Source: Symsagittifera roscoffensis (lineage: Eukaryota; Xenacoelomorpha; Acoela; Convolutidae). Taken from it: a DNA stretch of 45,561 nt. The translations under genes and the position numbers were made by a program. Below the pieces are notes generated by a model that saw nothing but the letters and a program-made list of their open reading frames with translations, ran no database searches and was not told the origin of the DNA. The DNA lies in the NCBI RefSeq assembly GCF_963678635.1, contig NW_026971408.1, positions 1-45,561 on the forward strand, read 5' to 3'. Below are positions 22,778 to 33,146 of this stretch, piece by piece (positions within the stretch are counted from its first letter, which is position 1; every line of letters starts with the position of its first letter).

Positions 22778-22985
22778 TAAAATTTAACTACTTTACAATA
22801 ACATTTCACTTCCTTATACCAAAGAAAAAAGAAATTCACTGCTCAGGCGAAATCATGTCAAAGATAAAAACTAACTTACACAAACACATTCTATAAATTT
22901 ATACAAAAAATTTTTATAACCACCTCTTGAAAATATTATTATCTAAATAACCATATTCCACAACTAACTCTGACAATTTTTTGTA

Positions 22986-23013
22986 GTGCTGAAACTACTT
23001 GTAGTTTCAGCAC
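22986..23013. other. Perfect 13-bp hairpin at S/R3 junction
   Basis: Arms GTGCTGAAACTAC (22986-22998) and GTAGTTTCAGCAC (23001-23013) are separated by TT and fully complementary. Relative to R2, arm position 10 has changed from T to C and its partner from A to G. Confidence 0.85.
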
Positions 23014-23238
23014 CAGAACGATTTGAATATAACTTAGAAGACAGTTGTTTTCCTTTGGAACAAAATCCAGATATTTAACCCGCAAATACCAGTATACACT
23101 AGATCTGTTAAGACTAAGAGATACAAGGGTAAGATTAGGATTGGTATTGGACTAAGAGGTTGCACGAATTTTTCCGGCCTAAAATAAGATAGCGTGACAA
23201 ACAGACGGTGTACCTTATCTGAAATTATTCTATGAGTG
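23000..23238. repeat. R3, diverged R-family repeat
   Basis: Aligns with R1/R2 over its length (for example CAGACGGTGTACC, GGTATT and CTATGAG are kept), but with many substitutions and a shorter middle. Similarity stops after CTATGAG. The internal hairpin is AGATAG (23187-23192) with TTATCT (23215-23220). It is about 92 percent like R4 by eye. Confidence 0.8.
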
Positions 23239-23294
23239 ACCACACCAAGTGAAAAATCAATTTTTAAAAGTGCTTCTGTGAATTAAGATCAGTT

Positions 23295-23589
23295 ATGGGT
23301 CAAGACAACTTCAAACAAAAGGGGTGTGCCAGTTTTTCTAGTTTGTTAGAAGTGGTGGCGAGGAGCAGCGAAGTATCAGAAGGTCCTCAGAGTAGTAGTC
23401 TTGTCGAAGACATCAACGGGAACGCGTTCAGGAAAGTGCCCCTTTGTGGGCAAGACAGAGGCAGGCAAAAGTTTCCTGTTTAATGTTGTGGCAGGCAAAG
23501 CCCACGATGCAGACCTGTTGCCTCTTTCCGCAGAGGCGCAAGGGTGTACCGGTACGACGTTCTTTGGCAATATATTTTTCAACGCTTAG
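23295..23589 (+). pseudogene. P-loop GTPase gene fragment (dynamin/SLIP-GC-like), copy 1
   Basis: An ATG at 23295 opens 62 codons. The GTPase signature is in another frame (open from about 23370, TTG 23401, to 23589): F-V-G-K-T-E-A-G-K-S at 23443-23472 contains the G1/Walker A motif GxxxxGKS. It is followed by a helix with F-N, then D-L-L-P-L-S-x4-G-C-T, whose Thr (23548-23550) matches the G2 threonine. This G1-to-G2 spacing with an L-L-P-x-S before C-T is characteristic of large dynamin-superfamily GTPases of the nuclear GTPase SLIP-GC type. G3 and G4 are absent, so only about 60 residues of the domain remain. It lies 55 bp after R3. Confidence 0.65.
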
Positions 23590-25442
23590 TTTTTTTATTC
23601 TCTGCATTGAAATTTTGTGATCAAAGAAACAAGTCAATTTTTAAAAAAACTTTTACAAATCAAAATCGAATATAGCAAAAAAGAGTTAATTCTTTAACAA
23701 AAAGCTCGGTTTGTGAGCAACTTTAAAAAAAACGTACAGGAAAATTGAATAAGTCGACTCACCTTCAGGAATTCGACACTCTGACAACCCAAAGGGTTCC
23801 CGCTTTGTACTATTTTGAGATATCCATTAAGGCTGACTTACTCTAAAATTTTCTACAGGCGTCTTTGGCGCCAACATTTATTAACTTTGAACGCCCTTCT
23901 TGGCCTGTTTTTTTCAAAAATTTGCCGGCGACGCAGAAAATTTTGTCTAATTAAGGTCTTTGCAATGATTTATGAGAATATAAAAGCCGACAAAGTTTTT
24001 GATTTTTTTGAAAATTTGCATCCCCCACCCCCTCCTCGAGACAATCCTAGATGTGTCCCTGCCCCATTCCTTATGTTGTACTCTAGTGAAGGTCTCTATT
24101 CCAATACAGTAAATTAGCACCAGAGCTAGAGCTTTTATTGAGCATTCTAATTTTGCTGCCTTCTGATTGGTCTAGAAACTGAAGGACTTAATCTTCTTAA
24201 CAATTTCCACCCTTCTTGTGAGGAAGAAATCTTTAAGTAAATCCAATATAATTCCCGACTTTTGATTTTAACTCTCCTAACATTATTTCACAATAAAATG
24301 GTTTCCAATTCAAAAAATAAAATAATTTAATCTCATTAATGATAAGTTGTTTATAGCATATACATGGATATTTCAAAGCACGCTTCTCTCAGTCATCTCC
24401 CAATTCATCAATAAGTGTACCCCTAAAAACATTTTTTGCTATAGGCAATTAAAATTCCCCATTTTTTGAGGACAATTTGCATTTTCACTGCATTTGGAGC
24501 AACTTGCAACAAATAATGGGGACAAAAACTGCTCAGAAATTAAAAGAACCTTTCAGGAGGCTTTTTTGAAAAGTTTAGACCCACTGTGAAATCCTTAAAA
24601 TGCGTCCTTTGATTTGGTTCATTACGAGGCCAAATTGTGCACTGGATAGGCGCACAATTTTTTGCCTGCATGTTCCTGGACTCGACAGACAAGTCTTTAA
24701 AACCTTCTAACATGTATGTGGATTCCTTTAACAAAATTTCAGTGGATTCTGAGTACAAAAAGCTGTAGCGTTTTTTTTCGACACGTTTGTTTTGTTGTGG
24801 ATTCCATAGCAATTCAAAGTCACTTGACTTTTTTGTTTGGTTTTTTTTAAAAAAAAAATGAGTGCCCTGTTTCATTTTTTTAAATTGTGTTCCTTATTTT
24901 GCAAAAAAAAAGATGATAACGTTCAGGTTAAATTCTACTATCATCATCTTTTTTGTCCAAATTTTTTCCTATTTTAAAAAAACGACTTGAAAAATTGCAT
25001 TTTTAAAAAATTTTTCTGGGTTGCCTCAAGCCAGGGTTGCCTTAAACCAGCATTTCATGAGCATGAATAGAAAAACCATCGAACTGAATCAAATGTAACA
25101 TCAGATTGCCAATTTTAACTGTCTTTAGCAATAAGGAAACGCTCCAATTTTACAAATTCTGTTGACAAAAGAGATGGTTTACAAACACATGTTTTCATAA
25201 GACCATATAGTTTGAGGGGTACTTTGAAATACAACTGAGAAAATGAAAGTTGTTAGGTTGAAATATTGCTGATGCTTTCATCGAACAGGCTCGTTGAAAG
25301 TCGAACTCAGCTGTTGAAATTAATTTTAAAAAAAGCTATTTAAATTGAATGAAAAAATCGACATTGGCGTGTTGAAACTGAAGATGGCTTTTGCCAACAG
25401 TCTGAATGAATTGAATCTAAAATATGTTGAATACAATCAGGA

Positions 25443-25676
25443 ATGTTGAATCTAAAAGCAAAAGAATATAGAACAAGCTGTGAACTTAGACAAGAAATGA
25501 CCAAAGTTGAAGTTATGGACGATTTTGCAACGGGTTTAAAACTAGTAATTATAACAAATTATGTTCTTGATAAAATGTACAGAGACATAATAAAACTACT
25601 AATAAGAAATTTGATAACATAATTGATCTCGCACTAACAAAAAACCAAAGCTTACGAGCCGTTTCTCAATAAAATT
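25443..25676 (+). pseudogene. Broken copy of the 75-aa ORF
   Basis: Homologous to 22550-22777, with conservative replacements in the first 50 codons (for example Lys to Asn at codon 3 and Leu to Met at codon 19). A one-base deletion in the run of A at about 25592 (AATAAAACT in place of AAAAAAAACT) shifts the frame, and it stops early. Confidence 0.6.
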
Positions 25677-25878
25677 TAACTACTTTGCAATAACATTTCA
25701 CTTCCTTACACCAAAGAAAAGAGACATTCACTGCTCACGCGAAATCAAGTCAAAGAAAAAAACTAACTTACACAAACACATTCTATAATAATTATACAAA
25801 AAATTTTTAAAACCACCTCTTGAAAATATTATTATCTAAGTAACAATTTTCCACAACTAACTCTGACAATTTTTTGTA

Positions 25879-25906
25879 GTGCTGAAACTACTTGTAGTTT
25901 CAGCAC
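25879..25906. other. Perfect 13-bp hairpin at S/R4 junction
   Basis: Arms at 25879-25891 and 25894-25906 with a TT spacer, identical to the R3 hairpin. Confidence 0.85.
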
Positions 25907-26131
25907 CAGAACGATTTGAATATAATTTTGAAGACAGTTGTTTTCCGTTGGAACAAGTTCCAGATATCTAAACCGCAAATACCAGTATACACTAGATCTA
26001 TTAGGACTAAGAGATAAAATGGTAAGATTAGGATTGGTATTAGACTAAGAGGTTGCACGATTTTATCCGGCCCAAAAAAGATAGCGTGACAAACGGACGG
26101 TGTACCTTATCTGAAATTATTCTATGAGTGA
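25893..26131. repeat. R4, diverged R-family repeat
   Basis: Same layout as R3, 2,893 bp downstream of it, which equals the tandem period. The internal hairpin is AGATAG (26079-26084) with TTATCT (26107-26112). The same sequence, GTGACCACACCAAG, follows both R3 and R4. Confidence 0.8.
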
Positions 26132-26174
26132 CCACACCAAGTGAAAACTCAATTTTTAAAAGTGCTTCTGTGAG

Positions 26175-26511
26175 TTGAGATCATTTATGGGTCAAGACAA
26201 CTTCAAACAAAAGGGGTGTGCCAGTTTTTCTTGTTTGTTAGAAGTGGTGGCGAGGAGCAGCGAAGTGTCAGAAGGTCCTCAGAGTAGTAGTCTTGTCGAA
26301 GACATCAACGGGAACGCGTTCAGGAAAGTGCCCCTTTGTGGGCAAGACAGAGGCAGGCAAAAGTTTCCTGTTTAATGTTGTGGCAGGCAAAGCCCACGAC
26401 GCAGACCTGTTGCCTCTTTCCGCAGAGGCGCAAGGGTGTACTGGTACGACGTTCTTTGGCAATATATTTTTAACGCTTAGGTTTTTTATTCTCTGCATTA
26501 AAATTTTGTGA
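26175..26511 (+). pseudogene. P-loop GTPase gene fragment, copy 2
   Basis: Homologous to 23295-23589 and in the same two-frame arrangement, so the frame break predates the tandem duplication (or marks a lost splice site). Walker A is G-K-T-E-A-G-K-S at 26341-26364, and the G2-like C-T is about 75 bases later. Only a few base differences separate the two copies in this block. It is about 45 bp after R4. No G3/G4 motif follows before coding sense is lost near 26470, although the frame stays open to 26511. Confidence 0.65.
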
Positions 26512-27747
26512 TCAAAGAAACAAGTCAATTTTTAAAAAAACTTTCACAAAGCAAAATTGAATATAGAAAAAAAGAGTTAATTCTTTAACACAAAAGCTCG
26601 GTTTGTGAGCAACTATGAAAAAAAAACGTTCAGGAAAATTGAATAATTCAACCCACTTACAGGAATTCGACACTCTGATAACCCAAAGGGTTCCCCTTTG
26701 TACTATTTTGAGATATCCATTAAGGCTGACTTACTCTAAAAATTTTCTACAGGCGTCTTCGGCGCCAACATTTGCTAATTTTGAACGCCCTTTTTTGGCC
26801 CTTTTTGGCCTGTTGGCCAGCGGCGCAGAAAATTTTGTCTAATTAGGGTCTTTACATGATTTGAGAAAATACATAAGCACTAGAGATAGAGCTTGTATTG
26901 AGCATTTTAATTTTGCTGCATTCTGATTGGTCGATTGATTTAATCTTCTTAACAATTAGCTCCCTTCTTGGTAGGAGGAGATTTTTAAGTAAATCCAAAA
27001 AAGTTCCTGATTTTTGATTTCAACTCCTCCAACAGTATTTTACAGCAAAATTGTTTCCACTTTAAAAAACAAATTAATTTTAGCTCGTTTATGACAAGTT
27101 ATTTATAGCATTTACTTTGAGTCTTCAAAACATGCTTTTCTCAGTCATCTCTCATTTCATCGATAAGTGTACCCCTATAGGCATTTTTTTGCTATAGCCA
27201 ATTAAAATTCCCCATATTTTGAGGACAATTTGCATTTTCACTGCATTTGGAGCAACTTGCAACAAATAATTGGGGACACAAACTGCTCAGAAATTAAAAG
27301 AACGTTTCAGGAGGTTTTTTGAAACGTTTAGAACCACAGTGAAATCCTTAAAATGCATCCTTTGATTTGGTTCATTACGAGGTCAAATTGTGCACTGGAT
27401 AGGCGCACAATTTTGTGCCTGCATGTTCCTGGACTCGACAGACAAGTCTTTAAAACCTTCTAACATGTATGTGGATTCCTTTAACTAAATTTCAGTGGAT
27501 TCTGAGTACAAAAAGCTGTAGCGTTTTTTTTCGACACGTTTGTTTTGTTGTGGATTCCATAGCAATTCAAAGTCACTTGACTTTTTGTTTGGTTTTTATT
27601 GAACTAAAAATGAGTGCCCCGTTTCAATTTTTTTAATTGTGTTCCTTATTTTGCAAAAAAAAGATGATCACGTTCAGGTTAAATTCTCCTGTCATCATCT
27701 TTTTTGTCCAAGTTTTTTCCTATTTTTAAAAAACGACTTGAAAAATT
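26476..27747. repeat. Tandem unit copy 4, truncated (P-Q)
   Basis: Follows copy 3 without a gap. It has a deletion near 26860-26875 that removes the P/Q boundary, and it breaks off at GACTTGAAAAATT (27747). Confidence 0.8.
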
Positions 27748-27778
27748 CCTGCATGTTCCTGGACTCGATAGACAAGTC
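27748..27778. repeat. 31-bp filler copied from inside the Q block
   Basis: CTGCATGTTCCTGGACTCGA and the ten bases after it (27749-27778) repeat an internal Q-block segment out of order. They match the copy 1 version (about 20428-20457) exactly; copies 4 and 5 differ from it. It sits at the copy 4/copy 5 breakpoint. Confidence 0.7.
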
Positions 27779-28855
27779 AGTTGCTATAGTCAGTTAAAAA
27801 TTCCCACATTTTGATTACAAATTTCTTTTTTACTGCAATTGGGGCTGAACAGGCGCATTTACTTGTGATGTACATCAAACGGATAAATATATTGAAGCTG
27901 ATGTTTTTGAAATTGTTTTTCCCAAATTGGGTTGACTTTAGGCAACAAATAATCGGGACAAAATTGCTCAGATTTTAAAAGAAACATTCAGGAGACTTTT
28001 TTTAAAAAACGACAATGAAGTCCTTAAATGCATGATTTAAGACCCGCAATGAAATCCTTAAATGCCTGCTTTCATTTGGTTAATTGCGAAGCCAAACTGT
28101 GCTTTGGGCAGGCGCACAATTTTGTGTCTGCATGTTCCTGGATTCGATTGACAAGTCTTTAAATTTGTTCTTACATGTAAGTGGGTTGTTCTAACAAAAC
28201 TTCAGTGGATTCCGCGTAAAAATACCTGTAGCGTAAATTTGGTCGGCACGTTTGTTTTGTTGTGGATTGTGGATTTCGTATCAGTTCAACGTCACTTGAC
28301 TCTATTTCTTTGGTTTATTATGAAAGAAAAAGAGTGCCCCGTTTCAATTATTTCATTTTGGGTCCTGACTTTGCCCAAAAGAAGGTTCAGGTTAAATTCT
28401 AGTATCATCAAACTTTTTGTCCAAAATTAACCCAATTTAAAAAAAAAACGATTTGAAAATTGCTTTTTTAAAAAAAAAACTTTATGGGTTGCCTTAAGTC
28501 GGGATTGTATGAGCGTGACCAAAAACCATCGAACTTGATTAATTGTAACATCAGACTGGCAATTTTTAACTGCCTATAGGCTTTAAGAAAAGTCTCCGAT
28601 TTTTTAAATACTGTTTAAAAAAAGAGATAGTTTCCAAACACATGTCAATAAAACACCATATAGTTTGAGGGTACTTTGATATACAACTGAGGAAATGAAT
28701 GATGTTAGGTTGAAATGTTGCTGATGATTTATCGAGCAGGGTCGTTGAAATTCAAACACAGCTGTTGAAATTCAATCAGCAAAAGCAATTGAAAACTATT
28801 GAAAAATCCGAAATTGGCGCGTTGAATTTGAAGGTGTATATTGCAAACTGAAACA
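27779..28855. repeat. Tandem unit copy 5, old and diverged (Q block)
   Basis: The Q-block landmarks (GCTATAG, the GTTTGTTTTGTTGTGG motif at about 28248, and the TTGAAATATT-type tail) are recognisable but with many more substitutions and indels than copies 1 to 4. It includes an extra segment of about 110 bp at 27842-27950. It ends near GTATATTGCAAACTG. Confidence 0.7.
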
Positions 28856-30347
28856 TTCGCCCCAAATACTACACACTGATGGAGCATAGAAAAAATACCC
28901 TTATTCTACTCGTTTTTCACCGTCTCGACCTAGCCAGTTGGTTTTCTGGTTTTTTTAGGGCTAAGTAAAAGGTTACTATTCTCAGGCCATCAGTCAAACG
29001 ACTTTTAATCAGCTTTCGTTTACATGCGAACACAACCACATAGCTGGGTCTCGCATCCTCAGTCTACGTGATTGCTTTTGAAAACACGGCTCGGTTGTCC
29101 TATTTTATTATGTTTTCGGTGACAGTTCTATATTAAATTCGTTGGAGAAGGATTGACCCTTTCCTCTTTCTGGCTACTCATATTCTAAAATATCAGATTA
29201 TACCGGTGTATATTCAAATGTTTATGGCATCAGAGTAGTTAAAAAATAAGTTCTTTTATATTCCTTCACCATTTACTGTCTCTGGAGGGGCCGAGCCTCC
29301 GCTTCCGAGATTTCCTTGAAATAACATCGTTATTACTCCCAATTCGTGGCACGGGAGGATACTGCTCTCTACTCCTTCCCCACTGAAACCTCCCTTCTCG
29401 CTAAAACCTTCCACTTATTGTCTTATCGTGCGTGATCGTCACGTAAAGAGGCTTAGTTTTTATATCGTTATCGTCCGTTATAGTTTTTATATCAATTTTC
29501 ACTATTTTCGCACTTGTTCTGATTTTTGTCACTTTTTGGCTTAAAATGGCCGTTTTTCGTATTTCTCAGAAATATTCACTCTCCAATTGAAATTTTGAAA
29601 ATCTAAATTACCGAATGTGCTGTCCCTCCTTTGCAGCACCTCATTGATCGCATAACACCGAGTTATTGTCAAGTAGTGTTCCAGTTCTCTATAATTAGTC
29701 TTACAAATCGCATTAGAAAACGAATTTTATTCACTCCACCTCAACTCACTTTGTGATACAAATAGCATCTTCCTACATCCCACTGGTTTTCAGCATTTTC
29801 GCAAAATTTGCACCATGAGGAGTGTCCTAGATAAAATGTCTTTTTTGACTACTTATGTCATCTCGCCATAAAGTTTTTTTTCGCACTTGCTGTTTAAAAA
29901 ATTGGGACGTGGCACGGCTACGCACGTGTTAAAATTAACTTAACGTCACTCGCCAAGTATAATCAGTTATTTATACTCTCGTCCTCAATATTAAAACTAA
30001 GAAACTCTGTGGCTAGAAAAGTTATTGAGGTACTCAGCCTATTCGAGCAAGCTTACCCAAACCTACCAGGTTGCCACACAGTGAACACGTGTCCTACACA
30101 GGTTACAAACTTATGTCGTGTTTAAATAGACAAAAATACTCACCTATGCTCTCCATATATATAAATAGCACAACTAAAATTTTCATTGCCATCCAAAAAT
30201 TGCAACAATTTCAACAACTTTCAAGGCCTGGTCTGACCAAACTAAATCAAAACAAAAAATTCAACAGTTTCAATAATCAACTTGGTTGATTAGTATAAAT
30301 TTTAGCACACAAAGACAATCAAGTTTTTCTCCTTCTCTCTTGATTTT
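28856..30347. other. Gene-free region between array and minus-strand ORFs
   Basis: No gene recognised. Base composition rises towards balance. A short direct repeat TAGTTTTTATATC occurs at about 29454 and 29481. Small frames such as 30071-30289 (no ATG) have no protein character. Confidence 0.45.
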
Positions 30348-32024
30348 TTACTCCCTTGCTTCTTGTTCTTGCTCTTCGTTCTCACTGTCTTCTAGAACCC
30401 TCTCCAACATGTCCATGGAGTTGCGGACCGTCCCCCAACTCTCATGCGCTAACAGCCTCGGTTTGCAACAAGGTAGCACGTCCACATTCACCTTTTGTTC
30501 CCGGTTCCTGCAAAAGCTGTTGCGAAGACACTGGATCACATTCAGTTCTAGGTCAGCTCGTAAGACCTCTCTCTTTTCAATTTCAGTAACACAAGGCGCT
30601 CCGGCTACTCGCTTCACCGCCATGGTAACATCGTTTCTGTGCGTTAGGAATGCTCTCTTATATGCTCCTGGTCCTATATCTAGCTGGAAGGATTGATAGG
30701 CTTCCGTGTTCCTAGACATATGAGGCTTCGCGCGTTCATACATCCATGACGTCATCACTGCAGGGAACCAAGGCATCAACCTTTGCCTTGACCATAACCT
30801 CTCAATGGCATTCTGTATTCTCAAAACCTTGCAGGTGGTTCTGAAAAGATCTAAGTTGCGGTTCATCTTCACGTTGCCTAGTTGCTCAGGTGTCGGCACG
30901 GCCGTCTCCTGCTCACTTGTCCCCGCGTTAGCTTCCAACCATCTCACTGCCAGCATGACACTAACCACCACGATTGACACTTGTTGGTTTTGGTCGGGCA
31001 ACCCCGTGGAGTACTACTCCTCCACGTCCCACACTAACACCAGATTCCCGCGTTTAGGGTACAATGACGTCTGCGCCAGGCAGTGGCAAAGATACTCCCC
31101 ATGAGTCATCAGTATGTTCCTTCGGGTCCGATACCCTGAAGCTCCACTTCCACTAAGATCCCCGTGTACATCGTCCTTTTCGTCTATGGTGGGGAATTCA
31201 GTGGGTAACGCTCCACTCGCTTTCTGCCTCTGGAATTCGCTCACATTACCTTCGTTCAATCTCATGAACTGTTCACCCATTACGCCCTGCAAGTCGCCTT
31301 CAGATCTCTTCGGGACGGCCCGAATGATCTTCGCCAGTAAATCGTATGACCTTCCAGACATCCTGGCCAACCTCACGCACTTTGGCACAGAGAAGAGTTG
31401 GTCGACTAACATCTGCTGTGTCCTCGCGTTCATCACCACCATGTGCGTAGGGTATCTACTATTGCAATATGGTGCAGAGCTCGAACCCACCAAATATTTC
31501 GAGCCAGTAGGTCTATCATAGACCTCACTGTCCTTCAAATTCGTTCCGTTTTCCAGAGCATCTCGCCAGCCTCCAATATTTTGCTCTGTCTGTAGCGCTC
31601 CAGGGAACATTTCCATACTATGGGACGTCACTAGCCCATGGGCACGCTCTAGGCGTTCCAGTGATTCTATAGAGTTCGTCATGCTGCAAAATCCCGAAGC
31701 AGTGATTAAGTTCACTTCCGTTACTTCATGACAGTCCTCAATCAACTCCATTACACTCTTGTCCGACATGCTCAACCTCCCATACAGTTGCGCCAGTTGG
31801 CCATGCTGCTCACTCGGCGTAATCACGCAATGTCCCGAGATGCACTTATGTCCGTCCATTCCACTACTGTGGATTAGACAGGTACCCTGTCTCAACCAAT
31901 CACTCGATAGATTTTCGTCGGATGGTTCCTTGGATGAGTTGCTCTTCTGTTTCTTTATTCTCAAGGCCAGCAGATGGTGTATCATGGCCAGATCAAGTAG
32001 ACTCGTGTCGTCATCCAACTCCAC
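30348..32024 (-). pseudogene. Long unidentified ORF with one internal TAG
   Basis: One reading frame runs from ATG 32024 to TAA 30348-30350 (558 codons plus the final stop) and is interrupted only by a TAG at 31014-31016. The product is globular in character: Cys/Trp-containing, with Met-rich helices and an acidic Glu-rich C-terminus. The segment around 31400-31060 has a proline- and glycine-containing core, and the last 200 residues are helix-rich and Arg-rich. I recognise no domain. Coding sense upstream on the same strand (to 34478) suggests it is the C-terminal part of a larger protein or of a two-ORF unit. Candidates are a capsid/nucleocapsid-type structural protein from an endogenised virus or an unusual gag; a host gene exon is also possible. 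Confidence 0.55.
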
Positions 32025-32039
32025 TGTGACATCTGCCTT

Positions 32040-33112
32040 ATTGTCCCAGATTAAAACAGCGTTTGGATGTGGACACCATCAACATGCCAGTTTCCTTGAT
32101 CAGTTCAACTCAGAAATCAAGTACCACGACTTGCTCATAATCAGAGTATGCTTCCCTGGCTTCCTCGTCCACGACGGGATTGTACGCCATCCCTGGTATA
32201 CCTGACACATACTGGAATGACTTCAACTTCACCAGAGTCGCTTAGTCCTTTTGTCCCCTGACTGTTTCAATTCTGACTTCTTCCAACCTGCGATAGCTTT
32301 CCATACCGTTCAATTCCTTGCTTGATATGGGCAGCGGCATGTCCTGATATCGCTCCAGGAATGCCCTCAGAAAGTTTCCTTCACAATCAACTCCCGCTTG
32401 CCGAATGGTTTTTATGCATTCTCCCAACACAGGTGTGGGGATACGATCCACCACGAACCTTACGAAGCAAAGGGCATCTTTACGCTCGCCGAATCTTCTC
32501 TAGAAATCAATACTCACAGGTCTTCCATCAATTCAAGTTCCTGTTCCTGGTGCATGCATCGTGTCGCAGGTGCATGCATCGTCTCGTCGAAGTATCTTCG
32601 AAGGGCCGCCCTCTAAGAGACTTCTAGCAGTTTTTCCAGCCCGTTTTTGTTTCCCTCCGAGGACATCAACGTGCCGTATTCTTTCCGACTCAAGTTACAG
32701 TTCTCCGTCAGCTCCTTCAGATACTCCTGCATGGCTTGCTTCTCGTCCTATGCCATCATGTGCTCTCTCGCGGAGTTCCTCGCCTTAAGCATCTCTACTA
32801 ACCCCCTGCTGGATCACCCACGTGGACTGAGTCTGGCAATGAGATCCGACTATACTCGACCACGTCGAGTTGTCCCTCCAGCTTCATCCCGGCCATGTTG
32901 GTTCGCGAGGGCTTATAATTATCAAGTCCTCCAGATCCACACTGACTGATGACTTCCATTTCTAGCTTAGTATCCACCATAGTCCGTGCGTTTTTCTTCG
33001 ATCTTGTGGCCGTTGTGGTCAAACCTGCCAATAGCATAGGGGGTATCAGGTTCTCTTTATCTCCCCCGGTCAGCGTCGCACCATCTCCTTGTCCATTTTC
33101 ACCTGGATCCAC
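32040..33112 (-). pseudogene. Broken coding region upstream of the long ORF
   Basis: Pieces in changing frames: 33112-32798 (104 codons, Gly/Asp-rich), about 32790-32530 (a charged, coiled-coil-like helix with Cys and Tyr), and 32454-32242 (70 codons ending in a Lys/Arg/Glu-rich helix). Each piece reads as ordinary protein and all are on the strand of the neighbouring ORFs, so this is probably one former gene broken by frame shifts. A near-exact 20-bp tandem duplication (GTGCATGCATCGTGTCGCAG type, 32550-32588) lies inside it. No domain is recognised. Confidence 0.45.
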
Positions 33113-33146
33113 TGATCATCGGCACTGTCCTCTGTAACTGACTCGG

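Larger units (their letters stand above)
21189..23584. repeat. Tandem unit copy 2 (Q, S, R3, G blocks)
   Basis: Starts at CTATGTTGTACC (Q block), which is at 24071 in copy 3, a period of 2,882 bp. It contains two small frames in the S block, the R3 repeat and a GTPase gene fragment (G block). The P block is absent. Confidence 0.85.
23585..26475. repeat. Tandem unit copy 3, complete (P-Q-S-R4-G)
   Basis: This is the only complete unit: 2,891 bp from CTTAGTTTTT at 23585 to the same landmark at 26476. Order: P (23585-24070), Q (24071-25441), S (25442-25892), R4 (25893-26131), G (26132-26475). It differs from copy 2 by scattered substitutions and short indels, about 5 to 8 percent by eye. Confidence 0.85.

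Noticed and set aside
23376-23637. Minus-strand ORFs opposite the GTPase fragment
   Set aside because: They are shadows of the plus-strand frame, which has the Walker A motif.
21652-24875. Minus-strand frames of 93 and 111 codons in the Q blocks of copies 2 and 3
   Set aside because: They look conserved only because the copies are young. Against the older copy 5, a 15-codon stretch shows about five replacement and two silent differences plus a stop, as expected for non-coding DNA.
31114-31521. Plus-strand ORFs over 30.3-45.5 kb
   Set aside because: They lie opposite long minus-strand frames with protein character and have no motif of their own.
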